DNA of 64,000 nucleotides from Candidatus Defluviilinea proxima (GTDB taxonomy: Bacteria > Chloroflexota > Anaerolineae > Anaerolineales > Villigracilaceae), in contig JADKIW010000001.1 in NCBI GenBank assembly GCA_016721115.1, positions 1,689,501 through 1,753,500 of the forward strand, in the 5' to 3' direction. Under the pieces are notes generated by a model that made no database searches, had not been told where the DNA came from, and was given only the letters and a program-made list of their open reading frames with translations. Below are positions 44,357-53,650 of the stretch, piece after piece (position 1 is the first letter of the stretch; each line of letters opens with the position of its first letter). The position numbers and the translations under genes were made by a program.

Positions 44357-47300
44357 TGACAATGACGACCATAGATAGAAAACTTTCAGATAATGGAAAA
44401 AAGCCGTTGGTGCAATCTGAATTGCAATTACTGTTGCTAATTATGAATAACATCCCCCAGGCAGTGTTCTGGAAAGATCGCAATTTGGTTTACCTGGGTT
44501 GTAACCAGGCTTTTGCAGATGATGCAGGCTTTTCCTCACCCGATGAGATCGTAGGAAAAACCGATTTTGACATGCCATGGAAAGATCAGGCTGAACTCTA
44601 TCGTTCAGATGATCAGTTGGTCATGGAAAACGGTAAAGCAAAACTTAATTACGAAGAACCTCAAACAACACCAAATGGCTCAACTACCTGGTTAAATACA
44701 AGTAAGATCCCAGTACATGAGAACGGGCAGGTGGTAGCTATACTGGGAATGTATGAGGACATCACTGAGCGTAAACAGACAGAGACCCTTCTACGTGACT
44801 CGGAAGCAAGATATGCTGCGGTTATTAAACAGGCACATGAAGGTGTTGTTATTATTCAAGACAACATCCTTCTGTTTGTGAACGATACCATGGCGGATAT
44901 GTTAGGTTTCACACCTGCTGAAATGGAAAACACCCCCATGATCAAGTACATTGCTTCTGAGAGCAGGGAATTGGTCGTGAATCGCATCAAGGCGCGTTTG
45001 GCTGGTGAGGATGTGCCTACTGTATATGAGGCCAAACTACAAAAGAAAGACGGGACGTTAATTGATGCAGAACTATCAGCGGGTGTCATTGAGTATCATG
45101 GGAAGCCAGCTGATGTAGGTGTGATCCGTGATATTACGGAGCGTAAGCGGGAGTTGGATGAGTTGCAAGCTTCGAGAGAGCGAGCAGCCAATATTATTGA
45201 CTTCCTGCCCGATGCAACTTTCGTGACTGATCAAGAACGCAGAGTGATCGCATGGAATCGTGCCATTGAAGAAATGACTGGCGTTAAGAAGGAAGATATC
45301 CTTGGAAAAGGTGACTTTGCCTATGCCGTACCATTTTATGGGGATGCCCGTCCAATGTTGCTGGATTCTGCCTTGGATCAGAGTCAGGTCCCTGACCGTT
45401 ATAACTCGGTTAAAAAACAGAGCAATACAATTTCTGCTGAGATTTATGTTCCCAGTGTGTATAACGGCCGTGGCGCATATCTCTTTGTCACAGCGTCAAC
45501 ACTTTATAACTCAGCTGGAGAAATCGTAGGGGCGATTGAATCCATCCGTGATATTACTGAAAATAAAAAGCTGGAACGTGAAGTCCAGGAAGCATTTAAA
45601 CGTCGTGGACAACAAGTTCAGGTTTCAACCCAGGTTTCACAATCTATTGCGTCTGCAACCAACCTTGAAGATCTGTATGAACGTGTAGTGACACAGGTAA
45701 AGGAAGAGTTCGGATATTATCATACACAGCTTCTTCGTTATGATGAGTTTCAAAACGCAGTTGTGTTGATCACTGGATATGGAGAAACCGGTGCAAAAAT
45801 GCTGGCTCTAGGGCATCAAATGCCAATGGGTGAAGGCTTGATTGGTACTGCAGCGGCCACTGGAGAAACCATATTACGTCCAGCATTGGAAAATGACCCT
45901 GATTGGCATCCCAACCCTCTATTGCCTAATACCAAGGGCGAGGTTGCGGTGCCTATCAAGCTGGGAGACCGCGTTCTGGGCGTATTGGACGTTCAAAGTA
46001 GCGTTGCCAATGCACTCGGACCTGATGACCAGCTCTTGCTTGAAGGTTTGTGTGGTCAGATCGCCTCGGCAATTGAAGGCACGCGTCTCAGACAGGAAAT
46101 GGTTGAACAGATCGAAGAGATCCATCGTTTGAACCGGGCTATGAGCCAGGACGGTTGGAAGACTTATCGTGAAACAGCAAGCCTTCCCATGGGATTAGTA
46201 TTTGATCAGGCAGAAGTCAAGACGATCACAGAAAACAGCCTGGCAGAGGATCTTTTTGCCAAAGTTCCTTTGACATTACCAGGAGGTAATGTGATCGGGA
46301 CTGTAGCAGTGGCGGATGATCCATCAAATCCCATCTCTTCGGATGATCAGGAATTCCTACAGCAAATATCAGAACAGGTTGCGTTGGCTTTGGAAAGTGC
46401 CCGCCTGTTTGAACAAACACAAACGGCCTTGCAGGATGCAAAAGAAGCCGAAAAAATTATACGTACCAGTGAAGCAAAGCTTTCGGAAGCTTTGAATATT
46501 GCTAAGATTGGACACTGGGAATTTGACCTTGAAAGAGGTGTATTCACTTTCAATGATCAGTTTTATTCGATCTTCCACACAACAGCGAAACAGGTGGGGG
46601 GATACGAATTATCCTCGGAAGACTATGCCCGCCTCTTTGTATATCCAGAAGATGCGCCCCTTGTTGGCAAAGAGATCGAAAGGGCGCTTTCTTCAACAGA
46701 TCGACACTTTAGCGCAAAAACAGAACATCGAGTTATTTTTCCTGAGGGCGGAATAGGTTATATATCTGTCGATATTAACCTGGAACGCGATGAGAACGGG
46801 AAGATCATCCGATGGTATGGGGCCAATCAAGATATTACGGAACGCAAATTAGCAGAACTGGCAGTTCGAGCTAGTGAAGCAAGGCTTGCAGAGGCTCTGG
46901 AAATTGCAAAACTTGCAAATTGGGAATACGATGTTGAACGCGATCGTTTCTTGTTCAACGATCAATTCTATTCGATCTTCCATACCACTGCTGAGGAGAT
47001 GGGTGGATACGAAATATCTTCTGCAGAGTATGCTCAACGTCTCGTTCATCCGGATGACGTTCCAATGGTGGGGATTGCAATTGAAAAGACTTTGGCATCC
47101 ACTGATAAATATTACAGTACTCAGTTGGAACATCGCGTTATTTATTCTGATGGTGGTGTTGGTTATATCTCAGTTGAAGTTCATGTTGAGCGTGATGAGC
47201 AAGGGAAGATAACTCGTTATTATGGCGCTAATCAGGATATTACAGAACGCAAGATGGCAGAACTGGCAGTTGCCGAAAGTGAAAGACGTTTGCAAGCCGT

Positions 47301-49431
47301 TTTGGATACCTTGCCTGTTGCCATTGCCATTAGTCGCTTATCGGATGGTATTTTGCTCTACCATAACCCTGCCTTTACATCTCTTGTTGGGTATTCAGAA
47401 GAAGGACTGATCGGGAAACGTACACCAGACTTTTACTACAATCCAGATGACCGCGCTAAACTCTTCAAGGATTTGGGCGAACGAGGCTCCTTGGATAACT
47501 ACGAATTGAAGGTAAAACATTCTGATGGGCATCTGATCTGGACATTGCTCAATGTATTTCCCACTCAGTTTGCAGGCGAAAACAGTATCGTTCTTGGTGC
47601 TGTAGATGTAACGCGCCGCAAGCAAATTGAAGAGTCCCTCGCCAAACGCGCTGATGAACTTACCGTTCTTAACCGTGTGATGGAAGTCGCAAACTCTTCT
47701 GTCGATTTGCAGTATATTCTTCAGACAGCAACAGACGAATTCCGTACTCTCTTGCAGGCGCATAGTGCTGGTGTTCTTTTGCTGGATAAGAAAGGTGAGA
47801 ATTTGATCCTCACCACGGAAAGTTATGCAGATCCCAATATGCCTAAACTGGCGGGTAGAGCTATGCCGATTGCCAGTAACCCAGCTACAGATAAGTCCAT
47901 CAAATCTGGAGATACGGTTTTAGTTCCAAATGCACAGACAGATCCAATTCTTAAGCCGATTCATGCGATCATGAAACAAAGGAACATTCAAAGTGTTCTA
48001 GTGACGCCGTTATACTCACGTGACAAGATCATTGGTGTGTTCTCGATAGATACAAATGACCCAACACGTCACTTCGATGATAGCGATATTACTTTGATCG
48101 AGACATTGGCGAAGCAACTGGCTAGTGCAATTGAAAGTGCTCAATTGTTTGAAGAGACCAGACACCGTGCTTCCGACTTGTCCACAGTGGCCGCCGTAAG
48201 TACTACCACATCCACTGTGCTTGATCCAGACGAGCTTTTGAAAGCCGTTGTAAATATTACGAAAGAACGTTTCGGTCTATATCATGCCCATATCTATCTC
48301 ACTAATGAAGAGAGCGATTACCTGGATCTAACAGCAGGTGCCGGCGAAGTTGGTCGACAAATGTTAGAGACTGGCTTTAGAATTGACATGGGTGCAGAAA
48401 GATCGCTTGTTGCACGTGCCGCTAGAGAAAGACAGGCGATCATCATTAACGATGTACATGATGAGATCGGTTTCTTGCCAAATCCGTTATTGCCTAATAC
48501 TCAATCCGAAATGGCAGTTCCTATGCTTGTAGGTGACAGAGTGTTGGGTGTGTTTGATGTTCAATCAGACAAAGTTGGCGACTTCACAAGCGAAGATGCC
48601 AATATCTATACTACATTGGCATCTCAGGTAGCGATTGCTCTACAGAATGCGCGTCTCTATGTTGAACAAGCCGCAACAGTTACCCAGTTGCGCGAACTTG
48701 ATCGTCTCAAGTCAGCCTTCCTTGCCAACATGTCGCATGAGTTGCGCACACCGTTGAACTCCATCCTCGGTTTTACCGATGTGATGCTCGAAGGTCTGGA
48801 TGGCGACTTGACCGAATACATGGATAACGACCTGCGCCTCATCCAAAAGAACGGACGCCACCTCCTGCACCTCATCAACGACGTGCTTGATATGGCAAAG
48901 ATCGAATCTGGCCGCATGAATCTGCATCCAGAAACGTTCAAGATCCATGAACTCCTTGAAGAGGTTACCAGTATTACAGCTCCGCTTGCCAGTGAAAAGA
49001 ACCTCTCACTGTTTATTGAACCTGATTCGGATGACGACATCCAGATCTACGCCGATAACACCCGTCTGCGTCAGGTGATGATCAACCTCGTCAACAACTC
49101 CATCAAGTTTACCGAGAAAGGCAAAATCTCCCTTTTCGTGAAACCCATCGACGGCGCCCGTGTTTTGATTGCTGTCAAGGATACTGGTATTGGTATTCCG
49201 CCAGATCACCTCGAAGCGGTCTTCCAGGAATTTACGCAGGTGGATACTTCTACAACGCGCAAAGCCGGTGGTACAGGCTTGGGCCTGCCCATCAGCCGCC
49301 GTCTCATCGAAATGCATGGCGGACGTCTCTGGGCTGAAAGCACCGGCGTTTCTGGCGAAGGTTCAACATTCTTCGTTGAAATGCCTCTTGAAGCCCATGT
49401 TGCAGATGTCATCGAAAAACAGGAAAAGTAA
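44356..49431 (+). CDS. Giant soluble PAS/GAF histidine kinase (1,691 aa)
   Basis: No membrane segment. Domains in order, approximate residues: PAS (20-140), PAS (145-265), PAS (275-395), GAF (430-580), a GW-module (592-690, AMSQDGWKTY), two tandem near-duplicate PAS_3 domains (706-832 and 836-965), PAS (976-1095), GAF (1112-1275), GAF (1275-1435), HisKA with phospho-acceptor H1461 (NMSHELRTPLNSILG) and HATPase_c (NLVNNSIKFTEKG, DTGIGIP, GTGLGLPIS). There is no attached receiver, so it must phosphorylate a separate one: the enzyme-linked or the lone receiver encoded next are obvious candidates. Its start overlaps the preceding sensor's stop. Signal identity is unknown; it may integrate inputs from the three output-less membrane sensors. 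Confidence 0.9.
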   Translation: MTMTTIDRKLSDNGKKPLVQSELQLLLLIMNNIPQAVFWKDRNLVYLGCNQAFADDAGFSSPDEIVGKTDFDMPWKDQAELYRSDDQLVMENGKAKLNYEEPQTTPNGSTTWLNTSKIPVHENGQVVAILGMYEDITERKQTETLLRDSEARYAAVIKQAHEGVVIIQDNILLFVNDTMADMLGFTPAEMENTPMIKYIASESRELVVNRIKARLAGEDVPTVYEAKLQKKDGTLIDAELSAGVIEYHGKPADVGVIRDITERKRELDELQASRERAANIIDFLPDATFVTDQERRVIAWNRAIEEMTGVKKEDILGKGDFAYAVPFYGDARPMLLDSALDQSQVPDRYNSVKKQSNTISAEIYVPSVYNGRGAYLFVTASTLYNSAGEIVGAIESIRDITENKKLEREVQEAFKRRGQQVQVSTQVSQSIASATNLEDLYERVVTQVKEEFGYYHTQLLRYDEFQNAVVLITGYGETGAKMLALGHQMPMGEGLIGTAAATGETILRPALENDPDWHPNPLLPNTKGEVAVPIKLGDRVLGVLDVQSSVANALGPDDQLLLEGLCGQIASAIEGTRLRQEMVEQIEEIHRLNRAMSQDGWKTYRETASLPMGLVFDQAEVKTITENSLAEDLFAKVPLTLPGGNVIGTVAVADDPSNPISSDDQEFLQQISEQVALALESARLFEQTQTALQDAKEAEKIIRTSEAKLSEALNIAKIGHWEFDLERGVFTFNDQFYSIFHTTAKQVGGYELSSEDYARLFVYPEDAPLVGKEIERALSSTDRHFSAKTEHRVIFPEGGIGYISVDINLERDENGKIIRWYGANQDITERKLAELAVRASEARLAEALEIAKLANWEYDVERDRFLFNDQFYSIFHTTAEEMGGYEISSAEYAQRLVHPDDVPMVGIAIEKTLASTDKYYSTQLEHRVIYSDGGVGYISVEVHVERDEQGKITRYYGANQDITERKMAELAVAESERRLQAVLDTLPVAIAISRLSDGILLYHNPAFTSLVGYSEEGLIGKRTPDFYYNPDDRAKLFKDLGERGSLDNYELKVKHSDGHLIWTLLNVFPTQFAGENSIVLGAVDVTRRKQIEESLAKRADELTVLNRVMEVANSSVDLQYILQTATDEFRTLLQAHSAGVLLLDKKGENLILTTESYADPNMPKLAGRAMPIASNPATDKSIKSGDTVLVPNAQTDPILKPIHAIMKQRNIQSVLVTPLYSRDKIIGVFSIDTNDPTRHFDDSDITLIETLAKQLASAIESAQLFEETRHRASDLSTVAAVSTTTSTVLDPDELLKAVVNITKERFGLYHAHIYLTNEESDYLDLTAGAGEVGRQMLETGFRIDMGAERSLVARAARERQAIIINDVHDEIGFLPNPLLPNTQSEMAVPMLVGDRVLGVFDVQSDKVGDFTSEDANIYTTLASQVAIALQNARLYVEQAATVTQLRELDRLKSAFLANMSHELRTPLNSILGFTDVMLEGLDGDLTEYMDNDLRLIQKNGRHLLHLINDVLDMAKIESGRMNLHPETFKIHELLEEVTSITAPLASEKNLSLFIEPDSDDDIQIYADNTRLRQVMINLVNNSIKFTEKGKISLFVKPIDGARVLIAVKDTGIGIPPDHLEAVFQEFTQVDTSTTRKAGGTGLGLPISRRLIEMHGGRLWAESTGVSGEGSTFFVEMPLEAHVADVIEKQEK

Positions 49432-49433
49432 AA

Positions 49434-51086
49434 ATGGCGTTACCCAAATATATTGAATGTAATGTCTGCGGTAGTCAACAGCCTTATATAGCGTTCCACC
49501 CCACAGTATGCCGGAACTGCAAATCACAATGGCTTGAAGCTCGCTATGACTACGAATCATTCAAACGTGAAATATTGCGTGGTCTTCCCAATCGCCCTTC
49601 CAACATGTGGCGTTATCAGGATGTCTTGCCGCTCAACGATCCATCCTCTTTAGATCTTTACCCCGCTGGCGGAACGCCTCTTTGGCTATCGCATCGCTTC
49701 GCCCCGGACCTCGGGCATGATTCTGTTTACATCAAAGATGAACGCTACGGTTCGACCTCTTCCTTCAAAGACCGTCAAGCCGCTGGTGCAGTTGCGGCCA
49801 TGTTGGAAAATGGCATCAAGGAAGCGGTCATTGCCTCTACAGGTAACGCGGCTGTGGCATACGCGGCGGCTTGCGCACGTGCGGGTATCAAACTGTGGGT
49901 TTTCATGACCAGTCTTGTTCCGCAGGAAAAACTGCGTGAGGCGGCCTTGTTTGGTGCTGAAGTTATCCGTGTCAGCGGCAACTACGACCAGACCAAGCAG
50001 ATCGCTGCGCAATTTGCGGAACGCCGTCACCTGTTACTGGATCGGGGAGCAAGCTCGGTGCCCGCCAGAGAATCGATGAAGACCATTGCCTACGAGATTG
50101 TGGAACAATTGAATTGGAATGCGCCGGATTGGTACATCCAATCGGTCAGTGGGGGGATGGGCCCCCTCGGTGTGTATCAGGGCTTCAAAGAATTGTTCAA
50201 CATGGGGTTGATCAAACGTATTCCCAAATTGGCCATCATTCAGGCCGAAGGTTGTTCCCCCATGGTGCAGGCCTTCAAGGCTGGGAAAGATGTTGCTGAA
50301 CCTGTTATACCCGATACACGTATTACCATCCTTTCCACTGGGGACCCGGGAAAATCCTATACGTATCTTTGGAATATTACGCAAATGCATGGTGGGGTGA
50401 TGGAATCTGTCACTGATGCTGAGGCTTTTGCGGCAATGCGTACAGTCGCTAAAAGCGAAGGAATGGCCGTTGAGCCGGCTACAGCCGTCGCCTTTGCAGG
50501 ATTCGAGAAGTTGATCCGCAATGGAACGATTAATGCGGATGAAAAAGTTGTCGTCAATTGTACCGGCCATACGTTCCCCGTTGAAAAGCATGTATTGGGC
50601 GAACAATGGGCTGTGGATATTCACCTCAGCCAGGATCAATCGCCTGCACCACGTGAGGGGTTGAAGGCTGCACTCGAAAATTTAGATGAAAAGGCAACGA
50701 CCGTTCTGTTGGTGGATGATAACCCGGATGATGCTTTGCTCATCCGCCGTTTGCTCGAAGGAAGAAAAGCGTATCGTGTCTATCATGCGAAGGATGGTTG
50801 GGAAGGGCTGGCGATGGCACGCCAGAAGTTACCCGACTTGATCGTTTCAGACCTGACCATGCCGGGCATTGATGGGTTTGGGCTGGTGGAGGAACTCAAA
50901 CTTGACCCGCGTACGAAAAATATCCCTGTGGTGGTTGTGAGCGCCAAGGATATTACAGATGAGGAGAGAACACGTTTGCAGGGGCATATTGAAGCCCTGT
51001 ACCAAAAAGGTTCACTGCCTCCACGTAGATTTGTGGACCAAGTGGTACAGGTGATCGAGGAGAAAAGTATGGAGCAAGGAGAATAA
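49434..51086 (+). CDS. Threonine-synthase-like PLP enzyme fused to a C-terminal receiver domain
   Basis: 550 residues, starting 2 bases after the giant kinase. An N-terminal zinc-ribbon-like segment has C9xxC12 and C26xxC29, as in one class of threonine synthases. The fold-type II PLP domain (about 60-400) shows GGTPLW, STSSFKDRQA with PLP lysine K112, STGNAAVAYAAACARAG, the phosphate loop SVSGGMGPLG and VNCTGH, so the enzyme looks intact. Threonine synthase turns O-phosphohomoserine into threonine; relatives act on other beta/gamma-substituted amino acids. Residues about 420-550 are a CheY-like receiver: VLLVDDNPDD, acceptor D473 (IVSDLTMPGIDG), VVSAKD. Joining biosynthesis to a phospho-receiver within a kinase operon is highly unusual and suggests phosphorylation-controlled enzyme activity, or an enzyme fold reused as a ligand sensor. 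Confidence 0.9.
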   Translation: MALPKYIECNVCGSQQPYIAFHPTVCRNCKSQWLEARYDYESFKREILRGLPNRPSNMWRYQDVLPLNDPSSLDLYPAGGTPLWLSHRFAPDLGHDSVYIKDERYGSTSSFKDRQAAGAVAAMLENGIKEAVIASTGNAAVAYAAACARAGIKLWVFMTSLVPQEKLREAALFGAEVIRVSGNYDQTKQIAAQFAERRHLLLDRGASSVPARESMKTIAYEIVEQLNWNAPDWYIQSVSGGMGPLGVYQGFKELFNMGLIKRIPKLAIIQAEGCSPMVQAFKAGKDVAEPVIPDTRITILSTGDPGKSYTYLWNITQMHGGVMESVTDAEAFAAMRTVAKSEGMAVEPATAVAFAGFEKLIRNGTINADEKVVVNCTGHTFPVEKHVLGEQWAVDIHLSQDQSPAPREGLKAALENLDEKATTVLLVDDNPDDALLIRRLLEGRKAYRVYHAKDGWEGLAMARQKLPDLIVSDLTMPGIDGFGLVEELKLDPRTKNIPVVVVSAKDITDEERTRLQGHIEALYQKGSLPPRRFVDQVVQVIEEKSMEQGE

Positions 51087-51093
51087 ACGCGTT

Positions 51094-51480
51094 ATGGCTA
51101 ACAATGTTGTATTGTACATTGAAGACAATCCAGATAATATGACACTGGTGCAACGCGCCCTGGAATCCCGAGGGTATAAGTTACTAAAGGCCGTTAATGG
51201 TTTAACCGGGGTGGAGCTTGCAGAAAAGGAGGAGATCAATCTCATCCTTCTTGATATCAACCTGCCGGATATTGATGGCTATGAAGTGGCACGTCGTTTG
51301 CGCGCCAGCAGTAAATTGGCGCTTAAAACAGTTCCCATCATTGCTGTTACGGCGAATGCTCTGAAAGGCGACGCGGATAAGGCCCTAAGCGCAGGCTGTG
51401 ATGTGTATATGTCCAAGCCTATTAACATTCGTGAGCTGTGGGCCAGGGTTGAGGCATTTGTTCCTACATCCGATATGTGA
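51094..51480 (+). CDS. Single-domain response regulator
   Basis: 128 residues, one complete receiver: YIEDNPDN, acceptor D54 in LLDINLPDIDGYE, TANALKGDADKALSAGCDVYMSKP with the conserved Thr and Lys. It is of the DivK/CheY-like kind that shuttles phosphate or binds a partner rather than DNA. It begins 7 bases after the enzyme-receiver gene, so it is probably a phosphate target or sink of the giant kinase. Confidence 0.92.
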   Translation: MANNVVLYIEDNPDNMTLVQRALESRGYKLLKAVNGLTGVELAEKEEINLILLDINLPDIDGYEVARRLRASSKLALKTVPIIAVTANALKGDADKALSAGCDVYMSKPINIRELWARVEAFVPTSDM

Positions 51481-51533
51481 TGTAGGGTTCAATCCCCGTT
51501 CAGCGGGAATTATTTTCAAAAAGGAGAAAGTGT

Positions 51534-52565
51534 ATGTACGGTAAGAAAAGTTCTTATGGAAAGTATCGCATGTTATGGACGTTAGTCTCTGTGGTGGTGG
51601 TAATGTCTCTACTCTTGAGTGGATGCGGCCAGGCGCAGGAGAAAAAGGTCTACCGTGTTGGAGTATTATCTGGGTTAAGCGCTTTTGCCCCAATATTTGA
51701 CGGGTTCAAAGCTCAAATGACTGAGTTGGGCTATATTGAGGGGGAAAACATTACTTATGATGTGCAGTCCACTGAAACGGATATTGAAGCTTACAAACGC
51801 ATCACTAAAAAATTCGTGGAAGATAAGGTCGATTTGATCTTTGTGTTCCCCACAGAGGCTTCGATGGAAGCAAAGGCGGCCACCCAAGGCACTGATATCC
51901 CGGTGGTCTTTGCCATGTCTTTCACAGATGTTGCAGGAGTTGACCTGATCGATAGCGTGCGTGAACCAGGTGGAAACATTACCGGTGTCCGTTTCCCCAG
52001 CGTGGATATCGCTGTCAAACGTTTGGAGTTCCTATCTCAAATGGTCCCTGATGCAAAGCGGATACTTGTGCCGTATCTTAAGGGCTATCCCAGTGTGCCT
52101 GGCCAATTGGATGCGATCCGCCCACAAGCGGAAAACTTGAAAATTGACCTGATTGAATATAGTGCCAGTAGCCCGGACGAATTACAGGCTGAAATGGATA
52201 GACTTGCTACCGCAGGGCCTGACGAAGGCATTGACGCCATCTTAATAATAGCAGAACCTTTGGGGAATACCCCGTCTTTTTACACTATTCTCGGTAAGTA
52301 TAGCTATGACCATAACGTTCCGATTGGCGGGTCTCTGATGTCTGTTGATGGTTATGATTCCATCTTTGGGTTGCGCCCCGATTCTTTAGCCGTTGGTAAA
52401 GAGGCTGCATCTCTCGCAGATAAGGTCTTAAAAGGCACTCCAGCTGGTACCATACCTGTCTTTACGTCTGATAGCTCCTTCCAGATCAACTACAAGGTTG
52501 CTCAGAAATTGGGCGTCACGGTGCCGGAAGGTTTGCTTAAGCAGGCAGATGATATCATCCGATAG
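51534..52565 (+). CDS. Orphan ABC substrate-binding lipoprotein (TrpX/ABC_sub_bind family)
   Basis: 343 residues with a strong RBS (AAGGAG). The signal peptide ends LLSGC (lipid on Cys31). The mature protein has the two-lobe pattern of the ABC_sub_bind family: YRVGVLSGLSAFAPIFDGF, LGYIEGENITYDVQSTE, KFVEDKVDLIFVFPTEAS, DIPVVFAMSFTD and AGTIPVFTSDSSFQINYKVA. Relatives bind aromatic amino acids or other small molecules. No permease or ATPase gene lies beside it, and it closes the sensor cluster, so it may present ligand to one of the membrane sensors rather than serve transport. That role is inference. Confidence 0.85.
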   Translation: MYGKKSSYGKYRMLWTLVSVVVVMSLLLSGCGQAQEKKVYRVGVLSGLSAFAPIFDGFKAQMTELGYIEGENITYDVQSTETDIEAYKRITKKFVEDKVDLIFVFPTEASMEAKAATQGTDIPVVFAMSFTDVAGVDLIDSVREPGGNITGVRFPSVDIAVKRLEFLSQMVPDAKRILVPYLKGYPSVPGQLDAIRPQAENLKIDLIEYSASSPDELQAEMDRLATAGPDEGIDAILIIAEPLGNTPSFYTILGKYSYDHNVPIGGSLMSVDGYDSIFGLRPDSLAVGKEAASLADKVLKGTPAGTIPVFTSDSSFQINYKVAQKLGVTVPEGLLKQADDIIR

Positions 52566-52963
52566 TAGATTGATTGTCCTTTGCCTCGCGTGAATTAATA
52601 CGGTATGCGGAAGCAGAAACCTGCTTCCGCATAGTTATTTAAACGGACTCATTCCTTTCGTCTTGAGCATATCTCCAAATACGATGAACTTCACTTGTAT
52701 ATAGATAAATTTTGGCCCTATCCAATTGGCTAGGTAAAGACTACTCTGTAGACAGATGCACATGGACCTCGCTTGCCGTACACTACAAGCGAGGTCCGAC
52801 TGATTCATATTGTTATCACTGATTTTTTTTCATAAAGGTGCGTCCCATGCTGAAGTTGTTGCAACATTAACGCCTCTTCTGCGTAAAGATATATACATCA
52901 ACGGTCTTAACGCTGATCTAGGCGACTATATACAAAAATAGTGAACTTGAAAGGAGAAAGAAA
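52566..52963. other. 398-base intergenic region with two hairpins
   Basis: No gene is visible. A 13-bp perfect stem with an AAAC loop (52604-52616 with 52621-52633) is followed by AGTTATTT and is probably the terminator of the signalling island. A second 12-bp stem (GGACCTCGCTTG at 52765-52776 with 52787-52798) has a 10-base loop and no T run. The right end carries a T-rich stretch and the RBS AAAGGAG for the gene at 52964. Confidence 0.6.
52604..52636 (+). terminator. Terminator of the signalling island
   Basis: TATGCGGAAGCAG pairs perfectly with CTGCTTCCGCATA around AAAC, 38 bases after the binding-protein stop. Confidence 0.75.
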
Positions 52964-53523
52964 ATGCAAACGAATCGTTCTAATGCTGGTGCGCTTGTTG
53001 TGGGTGCGATCATGGTCACCTTCGGCGTATTGGCTCTGGCAGGTCAGGTTTTTCGCAATATAAATTGGGGTTTCCTATGGCCCTTTATTGTGATTTCCAT
53101 CGGTGCTGTTTTTTTTGTGGCAATGTTCGCAGGCGGTAAACAGACTGCGGCACTTGCGATCCCTGGCAGTATCATTGGTGGGGTTGGGTTGGTGCTGTTA
53201 TTCCAGAACATCACGCAACACTGGGAATCCATGTCCTATTTCTGGACGTGGATCATCATGTTCGTAGGGTTGGAATCTACATCATGGGTGCGTATAGTGG
53301 TGACACGAGTCAAAAAGAGGCTGGTGCCCGTGTGATAAAGATTGGCCTGATTCTGTTCGTCATCTTTGGCACATTTTTCGAGATGATCTTCTCATCGTTC
53401 AGCAATTTGATCTTCCCGATCCTGCTCATTCTGTTGGGTGCCTATCTGGTCTTGAATCATTCGGGCCTTCTCAGCCGCAGAAAAGATGAATCGTCGACAG
53501 ATGCAATTCCACCCGTAAGTTAA
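52964..53523 (+). pseudogene. Four-TM membrane protein interrupted by a one-base frameshift
   Basis: The first frame reads MQTNRSNAGALVVGAIMVTF onward through three hydrophobic segments to ...WIIMFVGLES and then loses sense before a stop at 53335. A second frame picks up precisely with GIYIMGAYSGDTSQ and continues with another one or two hydrophobic segments to a stop at 53523. Restoring one G at about 53272-53273 (TTGGA to TTGGGA) gives continuous FVGLGIYIMG. The rebuilt product of about 186 residues resembles DUF5668/LiaI-like small membrane proteins. Either a real recent mutation or a sequencing error in a G run; the flanking codons look intact. RBS AAAGGAGAAAG is good. Function unknown, probably envelope-related from its neighbours. 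Confidence 0.75.
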
Positions 53524-53650
53524 GAAGCGTTTTATCGTGTGTTGCGTACCTATTGGCTGGATAAGTTTCCAGCTGAGTACAGTCTCCTTGTGAAATCAAT
53601 CCTGTTTAACGCAACGCACTCATTCCTTATCAAAAGAAAGAAGCATAATT

